In this document: positions 57,747 to 64,000 of the stretch, in pieces
Layout: the number at the start of each line of letters is the position of its first letter
Numbering within the stretch: position 1 is the stretch's first letter
NCBI GenBank assembly: GCA_049585795.1
Contig: JBAVAQ010000046.1
Location: forward strand, 124,001-188,000
Direction of reading: 5' to 3'
From: JABDBE01 sp049585795
GTDB lineage: Bacteria; Acidobacteriota; Terriglobia; Terriglobales; Acidobacteriaceae
Length of the DNA stretch: 64,000 bases
The notes under the pieces: generated by a model
What the model was told of the DNA's origin: nothing
The model's database searches: none
Seen by the model: the letters and a program-made list of their open reading frames with translations, nothing else
Program-made: the position numbers and the translations under genes

Positions 57747-58397
57747 TCAGCCGCTGCGTTTTGTCGGACGATCAACGAACATCGCGTGATAAATGAGGTG
57801 CGTCGCCGAATCGATCCACTGGTTCAATTCGACGTTAGGCATGCGCACGGCTTGCGCCAGCAAACTCCAGAAGAAGCTGTCCATCACGCGCGCCAAGCCG
57901 GGAATGTCGACCGCTGGACGTGCACCGGGCAATTGTTGTAGGAGCTGAAATACAGTCGTGACCCGGGCCGTGGTCCAAGCATGAATCTGTAATTGCTTTC
58001 GCGCCAGGTCAGGGTCAGAAAGCACTGTCTCCTGCCATGCGCGATATGCGCCCAGGTAGCGGAGATCGTGAGAAAAAGCGCGCGATAACAATTCATGGAC
58101 AACGGCGCGAACGTCGGTGACGGCTTTGGGACGAAAATCAAGCTGGCTTAGCTTCTCCAGCAACTCGTCCATGAGCGCAAGCAGCAATTGCCGCTTAGAG
58201 CGGAAGTGCTGATAAAAACTCCCGACTGCGAGCTTCGCCCGGATTGCGATCTCGTCGATCGAAGTGCTTTCATAACCTTTTTCGCCGAACAAGGCGAGTC
58301 CCGCCGCCTTCAGTCGGGCTCGCTTTTCCAGACTTCGCTTTTGCTGCGGTTGCGGCGGAAGATCCTCACCAGCAAGGAGGTTCGGACGGAGACTCAA
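57747..58397 (-). CDS. TetR-family transcriptional regulator
   Basis: 216 residues. ARLKAAGLALFGEKGYESTS, IDEIAIRAKLAVGSFYQHFR and SKRQLLLALMDELLEKLSQL are the TetR N-terminal helix-turn-helix region; the rest is the helical ligand domain. The TTG at 58397 overlaps the stop of the upstream membrane-protein gene (TTGA), so the two are translationally coupled. It probably represses its own operon through the palindrome near 58780. Confidence 0.92.
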   Translation of the reverse strand: MSLRPNLLAGEDLPPQPQQKRSLEKRARLKAAGLALFGEKGYESTSIDEIAIRAKLAVGSFYQHFRSKRQLLLALMDELLEKLSQLDFRPKAVTDVRAVVHELLSRAFSHDLRYLGAYRAWQETVLSDPDLARKQLQIHAWTTARVTTVFQLLQQLPGARPAVDIPGLARVMDSFFWSLLAQAVRMPNVELNQWIDSATHLIYHAMFVDRPTKRSG

Positions 58398-58771
58398 GAA
58401 CGCCGCCTCGGGCGAAGGGTCGCGCCGACCAGGGCGCCGGCACAGCACCACAGCATCCACCCGCCGAATACGCCCGCCACTTCGGGAGACATATTCGGAA
58501 ACACCACCGGAAAGAACGCGCTGGAGAACGGATCGAGCAGGAGGGTTGGCAGTGCGATCGAGATCGCGCCGGCAGGCCACTGTTCGGGCCGGGGCTCAAA
58601 TTGTCGGCACAGACGACGCACCAGCCAAGCCATTAGAGGAAAACTGATCGCGAACAGGATCAGCGTTCCCTTCCAATCGTCAGGACGGAGAAAGTGCTGT
58701 CCAGCGATCCGCAAGGCGATGGTGGCGACGATCCAGATGCCAAGGCCGTAGAGAAAGAGTCGAAGATTCAT
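58394..58771 (-). CDS. DUF5367-like small membrane protein
   Basis: 125 residues, four hydrophobic segments (LFLYGLGIWIVATIALRIAG; GTLILFAISFPLMAWLVRRL; AGAISIALPTLLLDPFSSAF; AGVFGGWMLWCCAGALVGAT). Family members are unnamed membrane proteins, often paired with TetR-type regulators, as here. It is the first gene of the two-gene operon. The ATG lies 8 bases after the A+T-rich operator-like region. Confidence 0.8.
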   Translation of the reverse strand: MNLRLFLYGLGIWIVATIALRIAGQHFLRPDDWKGTLILFAISFPLMAWLVRRLCRQFEPRPEQWPAGAISIALPTLLLDPFSSAFFPVVFPNMSPEVAGVFGGWMLWCCAGALVGATLRPRRRS

Positions 58772-58779
58772 AATATAAA

Positions 58780-58803
58780 TATGAACATGAACATATATTC
58801 ATA
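58780..58803. promoter_or_regulatory. Candidate operator of the DUF5367-tetR operon
   Basis: TATGAA (58780-58785) and TTCATA (58798-58803), an inverted pair with a 12-base spacer, in a very A+T-rich stretch just upstream of the DUF5367 ATG. Spacing and place suit autoregulation by a TetR dimer. Confidence 0.5.
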
Positions 58804-59019
58804 TTAATACACGATCGTACCAAAAGCAAGGGCAGCCGGCGCAGGATCTTCCACCCAACGATGCTCATCGACTCGATCCTTCACGCGGGGGGGCCGCGAA
58901 TGAGTCTACGCGCCAAACTGAGTAATACAATTCGGGTATTGGCACATCACAACGTTTCAATGTAGGTTTACTGGCCACGAGTCGTACGGCAAGACCCCCG
59001 ATTGGAGGCAGTTTTTCTT

Positions 59020-59586
59020 ATGACCTGGATTCGCACCGTCCCGCTCTCTGAAGCCGACGAAAAGCTGTGCAGAGCCATGGAAGAGCAGAAATTGCTCTAC
59101 CCCAAGGAGTACGCCACGCCGGTGCATCCCGTCGAAGGCGGTGGCTCTTCGATCGTTGCTTCCCATAGCCTGATTCCGGAAGCGCTGTACCACGCATTCG
59201 CGACTTTTGGGGCGCTTATGTCGCCCGATTTGCCGCTCACCCGCCGCCAACATGAAATGATCGCCACGATGGTTTCCGTCACCAACCGGTGTGTTTATTG
59301 AATCGAATCGCACGCAGAGTTTCTGCGTCGGGTGACGTTGGATCAAGAGCTCATCGAAGCACTGAAAAAAGATTACACGACCGCTCCGATAACCGAGCAG
59401 GAGCGCGTGATGCTGGACTACGTGGTCAAGCTTACCAAAGACGCCACCAAAGTTTGGAGAGATGACCACGACCGCCTGCACGCTGTCGGATTCGACGACA
59501 AAGCCATTCTGCAAATCACACTCATCGCATCCTGGTTCAATTACATCAATCGCGTGGCTGACGGGCTGGGCGTGGGACGCGAATAG
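59020..59586 (+). CDS. AhpD-like (CMD-family) peroxidase-related selenoprotein with in-frame TGA
   Basis: 188 residues if the TGA at 59299 (residue 94) is decoded as selenocysteine. Before the TGA: LSEADEKLCRAMEEQKLLYP and LPLTRRQHEMIATMVSVTNR; at the site C91-V-Y-U94-I-E-S-H98; after it AEFLRRVTLDQELIEALKKD, then PITEQERVMLDYVVKLTKDA, DDHDRLHAVGFDDKAILQIT and SWFNYINRVADGLG. These match the two halves of one carboxymuconolactone-decarboxylase/AhpD-type peroxidase-related protein, with U at the active (second) cysteine of C-x-x-C-x-x-x-H. Without readthrough only a 93-residue fragment lacking the catalytic residue would be made. GGAGG at 59004-59008 precedes the ATG. A nonsense mutation or sequencing error is the alternative. 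Confidence 0.85.
59299..59328 (+). promoter_or_regulatory. Candidate bacterial SECIS element
   Basis: A perfect 7-bp stem, ACGCAGA (59312-59318) with TCTGCGT (59322-59328), closed by loop GTT, begins 10 bases after the UGA; the loop is 17 bases from it. Bacterial SECIS hairpins lie within about 16-37 bases of the UGA and have a G early in the loop, and this fits both. It is inside the coding frame, as expected in bacteria. Confidence 0.7.
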
Positions 59587-59654
59587 TCTGCGCCTCCCCG
59601 CACGTCGATTCGCAGTCACCCCTTCGGTAGGCGATAAAGCGCTAACATCGGTAT

Positions 59655-62192
59655 GTGGAGCGCCGCTCGCTTTTTGAGTATCTTGACCATTTTCTGGGAG
59701 GAGGGCATGAGACTGCCTACGTGCAGCCTCACGGATATCGCACCGTGCGCTGGTCATACGGGCAGGTCGCGGACCTCGCGTTTCGGTTCGCCCGCGAACT
59801 GGAGGCTCGCGAGATTACGAAAGGCGAACGGATTCTGCTCTGGGGCCCAAACTCAGCCGAATGGGTAGCAGCATTTCTGGGATGCGCCTTGCGCGGCGCA
59901 GTGGTCGTTCCGATGGACGATGTAGCTACGGCTGACTTCGCATTGCGCGTGCATCAACAGGTTGGCTCCAAGTTGTTGGTGTGCTCACGCGAGCATGCCG
60001 TGCAGTCGATCCCGACGCTTGCTCTCGAGAATTTGCCTGAAGAGTTGGCATCGCGCTCGGCAGAGGACTATCCTGCCGCTATTATCGAGCCTGCGGACAC
60101 GCTGGAAATCGTCTTCACTTCCGGTACGACCGCCGAACCCAAGGGCGTTGTGATCACACATGGCAATGTTCTCGCCAATATCGCGCCGCTAGACCTGGAG
60201 ATTCGAAAATATCTGAAGTACGAACGATGGGTGCATCCCGTCCGCTTCCTGAATCTGCTGCCGCTCAGCCACGTCTTCGGGCAATTTCTGGGAATCTTCC
60301 TGCCCCAACTGATGGGTGGCACGGTGATATTCCAAAACACATTCAAACCGGCCGAGGTGATCGGGACGATCCATCGCCAGCGCGTTTCTGTTTTGGTCGC
60401 GGTGCCACGCGTGCTGCAGTCGCTGAAAGAGAAAATTGAACGCGATCTCGAAGACGAAGGCCGCAGCGAGCAATTCCGGCAAGCGTTTCGAGACGCGGAA
60501 GGCAAGCACTTTCTGCACCGCTGGTGGATCTTTCGCCGGATCCATGGTCAGTTCGGTTGGAAATTCTGGGCTTTCATCTCCGGCGGCGCCGCCCTCGACC
60601 ACAACACTGAAGAATTCTGGGGACGTCTTGGATACGCGGCCATACAGGGCTACGGCCTGACCGAAACCACGTCGCTCATCAGTGTGAATCATCCTTTTCG
60701 GCTGGGAAAAGGTTCGATTGGAAAAGTGCTCGCGGGGCGCGAAGTCAAACTTGCGGAGGATGGAGAAATACTGGTGCGCGGCGGCGGAGTCGCCGCCGGC
60801 TACTGGAATGGAACCGAGTTGCGTTCTGTTGCAACGGATGACGGGTGGTACCGCACTGGCGATGTCGGCGAACTCGATGCCGACGGCAATCTTTATTTCA
60901 AGGGACGAAAAAAAGAAGTCATCGTGACGCCGGCGGGAATGAACGTTTATCCCGAGGATCTCGAAGCCGCGCTGCGTCGTCAGCCGGAAGTAAAAGACGC
61001 AGTAGTCGTCGCCCTGCCGCGCAATGGAAATGCGGAACCTTGCGCCGCCATCATTCTCCGAGACCATGGCGTCGATCCTGAACCCGTGGTAAAGCGGGCG
61101 AACGAATCGCTGGCCGAGTACCAGCGAATGCACAGTTGGGTTGTCTGGCCCGAGGAGGATTTCCCCCGTACTTCTACGCAGAAGCCGCTCCGAAACCTCA
61201 TTCTGCAGACGGTGCAGACGCAATTGGCGCACAAGTCTTTCACCCAGATGCCATCGAATCCGCTGGCGGAATTGATTGCAAGAATCAAAAAACACTCGCC
61301 ATCTCACCTCGTGCCGGGTGCCAATCTCGAATCCGAGCTGAACCTTAGTTCGCTTGACCGGGTTGAGTTATTGAGCGCGCTGGAAGATCGTTATCAGATT
61401 GATCTCAGCGAGGCCCGATTTGCGGCCGTAAACACAGTTGGTGAACTGGAGCGCATGCTGCAGGGCAATTTTCCTCCACGAACGCCCTACCACTATCCGC
61501 GCTGGGTGCAGCGTTGGCCGGTCACATGGATTCGTCTCGCAGTGCATTACTTGTTGCTGCGTCCAGCCGTATTTCTGTTGGGGTGGCCTCGGGTTGAGGG
61601 TCGACAGAATTTGCACGGAGTGCGTGGGCCGGTGCTCATCATCTGCAATCACATCAGCGACGTGGATCCAGGATTCGTATTGACCGCTCTTCCCGCTCGC
61701 TTGCGGCATAGGCTGGCAATCGCCGCCGGGGGCGAAGCGCTTGAAATACTGCGCACTCCGCCTGCCACGCGAGGTTTTGTTGGAAGCGCCTACGACCGGC
61801 TGAAGTGGACCTTGGGCGTGTCGTTGCTCAATCTTTTTCCTTTGCCGCGCGAAGCGGGATTCCGCGAGAGCTTCGCCTACGCTGGAGAATCCGTCGATGG
61901 CGGGTACAGCGTGCTCGTGTTTCCTGAAGGCCGCCACACCACCGATGGCAAATTGCTTCCATTCCGCGCCGGCATTGGATTGTTAGCCAACAATCTGCAA
62001 ATTCCGATAATACCGATGCGCATTGATGGGCTGTTCGAAGTGAAGCAGGCAGGCAAGAAATTTGCGAGGCCGGGTCAGGTGGGAGTGAAGATCGGCGCGC
62101 CGGTTCAATTTGCGCCGGGAAGCGATCCCGAGCGGATCGCGCAAGAACTGCAGGAGAGAGTAGAACAGCTGGCCGACCCCAAGACTGTTTGA
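59655..62192 (+). CDS. Fused acyl-CoA/ACP synthetase - acyl carrier - PlsC acyltransferase
   Basis: 845 residues, GTG start. Residues 1-545 are an AMP-forming acyl ligase: FTSGTTAEPKGVVITHGN (P-loop), LLPLSHVFGQFLG, QGYGLTETTSLISV, YRTGDVGELDADGNLYFKGR. Residues 555-640 form a carrier domain with the phosphopantetheine serine in LNLSSLDRVELL. Residues 650-845 are a PlsC-type acyltransferase: CNHISDVDPGF (H-x4-D) and FPEGRHTTDGKLLPFRAG (F-P-E-G). The chain could activate a fatty acid, load it on its own carrier and acylate a glycerophospholipid, like E. coli Aas but with a built-in ACP and domain order reversed. It follows the AhpD-like gene by 68 bases. Confidence 0.9.
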   Translation: MERRSLFEYLDHFLGGGHETAYVQPHGYRTVRWSYGQVADLAFRFARELEAREITKGERILLWGPNSAEWVAAFLGCALRGAVVVPMDDVATADFALRVHQQVGSKLLVCSREHAVQSIPTLALENLPEELASRSAEDYPAAIIEPADTLEIVFTSGTTAEPKGVVITHGNVLANIAPLDLEIRKYLKYERWVHPVRFLNLLPLSHVFGQFLGIFLPQLMGGTVIFQNTFKPAEVIGTIHRQRVSVLVAVPRVLQSLKEKIERDLEDEGRSEQFRQAFRDAEGKHFLHRWWIFRRIHGQFGWKFWAFISGGAALDHNTEEFWGRLGYAAIQGYGLTETTSLISVNHPFRLGKGSIGKVLAGREVKLAEDGEILVRGGGVAAGYWNGTELRSVATDDGWYRTGDVGELDADGNLYFKGRKKEVIVTPAGMNVYPEDLEAALRRQPEVKDAVVVALPRNGNAEPCAAIILRDHGVDPEPVVKRANESLAEYQRMHSWVVWPEEDFPRTSTQKPLRNLILQTVQTQLAHKSFTQMPSNPLAELIARIKKHSPSHLVPGANLESELNLSSLDRVELLSALEDRYQIDLSEARFAAVNTVGELERMLQGNFPPRTPYHYPRWVQRWPVTWIRLAVHYLLLRPAVFLLGWPRVEGRQNLHGVRGPVLIICNHISDVDPGFVLTALPARLRHRLAIAAGGEALEILRTPPATRGFVGSAYDRLKWTLGVSLLNLFPLPREAGFRESFAYAGESVDGGYSVLVFPEGRHTTDGKLLPFRAGIGLLANNLQIPIIPMRIDGLFEVKQAGKKFARPGQVGVKIGAPVQFAPGSDPERIAQELQERVEQLADPKTV

Positions 62193-62263
62193 CTCCGAAG
62201 ATTCCCCGTGCAGATTCTTGGACGAGCATCCGGCATTGGCCCCGCCAGGCACATTTCGCAAGC

Positions 62264-62392
62264 TCACTTCTTGCTGGGGTCGTCCTCAGGATGTATATAG
62301 TTGAACTGCAGCGGCGACATACCGTGTACCTGGACCACGGTCGCTCCCAACGCCATGCCGTAGTGATGCATGTCGGGGTCGAGGTAAACGCT
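62264..62392 (-). pseudogene. C-terminal remnant of a cupin-domain protein
   Basis: On the minus strand about 42 codons read MHHYGMALGATVVQVHGMSP then LQFNYIHPEDDPSKK and stop. The H-H-Y..G-A-T-V-V-Q-V-H-G-M-x-P-x-Q-F-x-Y..P-x-D-D-P pattern is the C-terminus of a family of small cupins. The N-terminal part is missing and there is no start, so it is a truncated remnant. Confidence 0.65.
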
Positions 62393-62397
62393 TTGCC

Positions 62398-62568
62398 GTG
62401 GCCTACATTGGTTTGGGCAATATCGACCAGGCCGTGCGCTGGTTGGAAAAAGCTCATTCGGAGCATTCCAGCAGTCTCACCGCTCTTAAGGTGGATCCGA
62501 CGTACGATCCACTGCGCGGTGACTCCCGTTTCCAGAAGTTGTTACGCCAGATTGGGCTGGCGCCGTAA
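62398..62568 (+). pseudogene. C-terminal remnant of a TPR/effector-type protein
   Basis: VAYIGLGNIDQAVRWLEKAH, then SSSLTALKVDPTYDPLRGDS and RFQKLLRQIGLAP end at a stop. Acidobacterial winged-helix or kinase proteins with TPR tails end in this way (a last TPR unit, then L-K-V-D-P-x-x-D-P-L-R-x-D-x-R-F-x-x-L-x-x-x-x-G). Only this tail remains, and it abuts the cupin remnant on the other strand. Confidence 0.65.
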
Positions 62569-62643
62569 CTCTCCCGAGCGCGATTGACCGTAGTTGCGTG
62601 AGGAAATGGGCATACGCTTGCGACTTAGTTATAATTTGTGGCC

Positions 62644-63180
62644 ATGAAACACAAACGATTTTTTATTGCAGCCGTAAGTTCCGCGATTCTTCTCTGGTCG
62701 CTGTCCAGTGCAGCCAAGACTGTGGTTGAAATGAAAGATGCCCAGGGCAATAGCGTTGGCACCATTACGCTGTCGGAAAGCGGAACCGGGGCGAAGGGAA
62801 CGGCGGTGGGGCTTGACCTCGACCTGCACGGCTTGCCTCCGGGCACGCACGCGATCCATTTTCATCAGACCGCCAAGTGCGACCCGCCAGACTTTAAGTC
62901 CGCGGGGCCACACTTCAATCCCGATGGAAAAAAGCACGGTCTTCAGAATCCCGAAGGACACCACGCCGGCGACATGTTTAACTTCAGCGTCACTCAACAA
63001 GGTATTGCCAAGCTTAAGCTGACTGACACTGACGTGGTCCTGGGAGATGGAACCAACCGCCATTCCCTCTTTAGCAATGGCGGAACTGCGATTGTCATTC
63101 ATGCCGATCCGGACGACATGAAGACCGATCCCGCCGGAAACTCCGGCCCTCGCATTGCCTGCGGCATCGTGAGCAAGTAG
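62644..63180 (+). CDS. sodC: Cu/Zn superoxide dismutase, exported
   Basis: 178 residues. A signal peptide (FFIAAVSSAILLWSLSSAA) precedes the SodC domain: LHGLPPGTHAIHFHQTAKCD (two copper His), FKSAGPHFNPDGKKHGLQNP (the metal-bridging His and zinc ligands), EGHHAGDMFNF (zinc His/Asp), GTAIVIHADPDDMKTDPAGN (copper His) and GPRIACGIV with the substrate-guiding Arg and disulfide Cys. All ligands are present. Periplasmic removal of superoxide. ATG at 62644 chosen over a GTG two codons earlier. It ends just before the convergent repetitive gene. Confidence 0.96.
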   Translation: MKHKRFFIAAVSSAILLWSLSSAAKTVVEMKDAQGNSVGTITLSESGTGAKGTAVGLDLDLHGLPPGTHAIHFHQTAKCDPPDFKSAGPHFNPDGKKHGLQNPEGHHAGDMFNFSVTQQGIAKLKLTDTDVVLGDGTNRHSLFSNGGTAIVIHADPDDMKTDPAGNSGPRIACGIVSK

Positions 63181-63187
63181 GTTGCAG

Positions 63188-64000
63188 CTAGTGGGCGGTT
63201 GCGGGCTGCGCAGTCTTGGGTGGCACTATGCTGATTTGGACGGCCGGCGAGTTGTCTTGTTTTCGAGTATCCACGGACACGACTCCGAGATCGCCATTGG
63301 GATCGAGCGATTTAAGCGTCTGGGTTTCCCGACTCGTACCGGAAATACCGGGCCGAACAATGTCGATCGCCTCTTGTGTAAGCCGCAGGCTGTTGCTTGG
63401 GTCTGCGGGGTTTCGCTGCTCTACCAGCGTTTCCGTGGATTGCCTGCCATCCTCTCCCTTGCGATGAACCGTCGTAACCTGCTGGTTCAAACGCAAGCTG
63501 CCATCTATCGGAGTCCCCGGAAGATTAGTTGAGTAGGTTTCCACCGTCTTGCGCTTCTCGCCCGCGGCATTTTCCGACTCCTTGCTGACCGTGCGCTCAA
63601 CCACAGACAAGTTTCCATCGGTTCCGGGGCGCAACACGCTTTCTTCTTTGATGCGATCTTTGCCGTCGTCCTTAATCGTGCCCTCTCTCACTTCGCTGAG
63701 CTGCCAGTTGCCATTCGAGTCAGGCAACGAAGTAGACTTGCGAAACTCAACATTGTTGCCTGCCGCCTTGGTTTCGCGTTCGGTGGTCTGCATCGATGCG
63801 GTCAGACCGCCATTCGGTGAGGCTGTAAGCAGGGTGCTCTTGGTCTCCTGCAGATCAGTACTGATCTGGCGGGTATCCCGAATCTCTCTTTGGACCGTCT
63901 GCAGAGAACCGTTGGCATCGGGATCTGACGTCGTACGTACGACTTTTACCTCGCCTCCCGGTAGGGTGCGCTGCTCCTCTTCGGTTACCTGAACCAGGGT
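63188..64000 (-). CDS. Repetitive protein of unknown function, partial (N-terminus outside window)
   Basis: Open from base 64000 to the stop at 63188, giving about 270 residues with no start in the window; an internal ATG at 63793 is not the real start. The sequence is made of diverged units of about 36 residues on the theme P-D-x-N-G-x-L-x-x-V-x-R: SDPDANGSLQTVQRE, LPDSNGNWQLSEVRE, RPGTDGNLSVVERTV, GTPIDGSLRLNQQVT, LDPNGDLGVVSVDT. Mainly polar, low in Cys and aromatics, with no transmembrane part; probably a beta-repeat surface or secreted fibre-like protein. Family not recognised. Confidence 0.75.
   Translation of the reverse strand, partial: TLVQVTEEEQRTLPGGEVKVVRTTSDPDANGSLQTVQREIRDTRQISTDLQETKSTLLTASPNGGLTASMQTTERETKAAGNNVEFRKSTSLPDSNGNWQLSEVREGTIKDDGKDRIKEESVLRPGTDGNLSVVERTVSKESENAAGEKRKTVETYSTNLPGTPIDGSLRLNQQVTTVHRKGEDGRQSTETLVEQRNPADPSNSLRLTQEAIDIVRPGISGTSRETQTLKSLDPNGDLGVVSVDTRKQDNSPAVQISIVPPKTAQPATAH

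Noticed and set aside
58957..59757. Long minus-strand open frame (266 codons) across the AhpD-like gene
   Set aside because: It is a shadow of the plus-strand gene in G+C-rich DNA; the composition is Arg/His-rich and no family pattern is seen, while both plus-strand halves match one family.

Overview
The window looks like chromosomal DNA of an acidobacterium (Acidobacteriota, Terriglobia/Korobacter-like). This is inferred from the style of the proteins (many secreted hypothetical proteins, PEGA and TPR proteins, a DUF5818-like protein, an AMP-ligase/ACP/acyltransferase fusion), the moderately high G+C, and intergenic spaces filled with degenerate palindromic repeats. No rRNA, tRNA, intact transposase, prophage or CRISPR array was found. 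Most of the window is ordinary housekeeping sequence with short accessory stretches between.

Layout. 1-8.5 kb: the 5' part of an acyl-CoA carboxylase carboxyltransferase gene (cut by the window edge), membrane and secreted hypotheticals, thiL, an M23 endopeptidase, and a decayed second M23 gene next to a CmcI-like methyltransferase. 8.7-11.9 kb: a four-gene cluster for carrier-protein-dependent cysteine synthesis (CysM, JAMM protease Mec, CysO-like carrier, MoeZ). 12-16.7 kb: PEGA protein, quinone oxidoreductase, PIN/TRAM membrane protein. 17-18.2 kb: ispD-ispF (MEP isoprenoid pathway). 18.3-31.7 kb: C26 amidohydrolase, rplU-rpmA-obgE, a large hybrid histidine kinase carrying a PilZ domain, nadD-rsfS, a methyltransferase, rlmH, cobO, accD-folC-plsC. 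31.8-43 kb: methyltransferase, M3 peptidase, thrS, proC, phosphodiesterase, then tgt-yajC-secD-secF. 43-47 kb: a TonB/ExbB/ExbD/ExbD energy-transducing operon followed by a TPR lipoprotein. 47-49.7 kb: small hypotheticals and a divergent HARE-HTH/DinD pair. 49.8-57.5 kb: proline-rich secreted protein, bcp, YdeI-like protein, thiE, LOG-family protein and a 1039-residue TPR protein. 57.7-64 kb: DUF5367/TetR operon, an AhpD-like gene with an in-frame TGA, the AMP-ligase/ACP/PlsC fusion, gene remnants, a Cu/Zn superoxide dismutase and part of a repetitive protein.

The strongest unusual signal is at 59020-59586. Two apparently separate short reading frames form one AhpD/peroxidase-related protein if the TGA at 59299-59301 is read as selenocysteine. 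That TGA sits exactly at the second position of the redox CxxC motif (C-x-x-U-x-x-x-H), and a 7-bp hairpin with a G-U-U loop lies just downstream, where a bacterial SECIS would be. Other notable points are the CysO-like carrier ending in Gly-Gly-Trp, which implies JAMM processing; a perfect ribosome-binding site and ATG inside the kinase gene that would release its PilZ domain as a separate protein; and at least seven families of degenerate intergenic repeats. One of these is a two-hairpin REP-like element, and several copies appear to have run into the ends of genes (IspF, Obg, PlsC).
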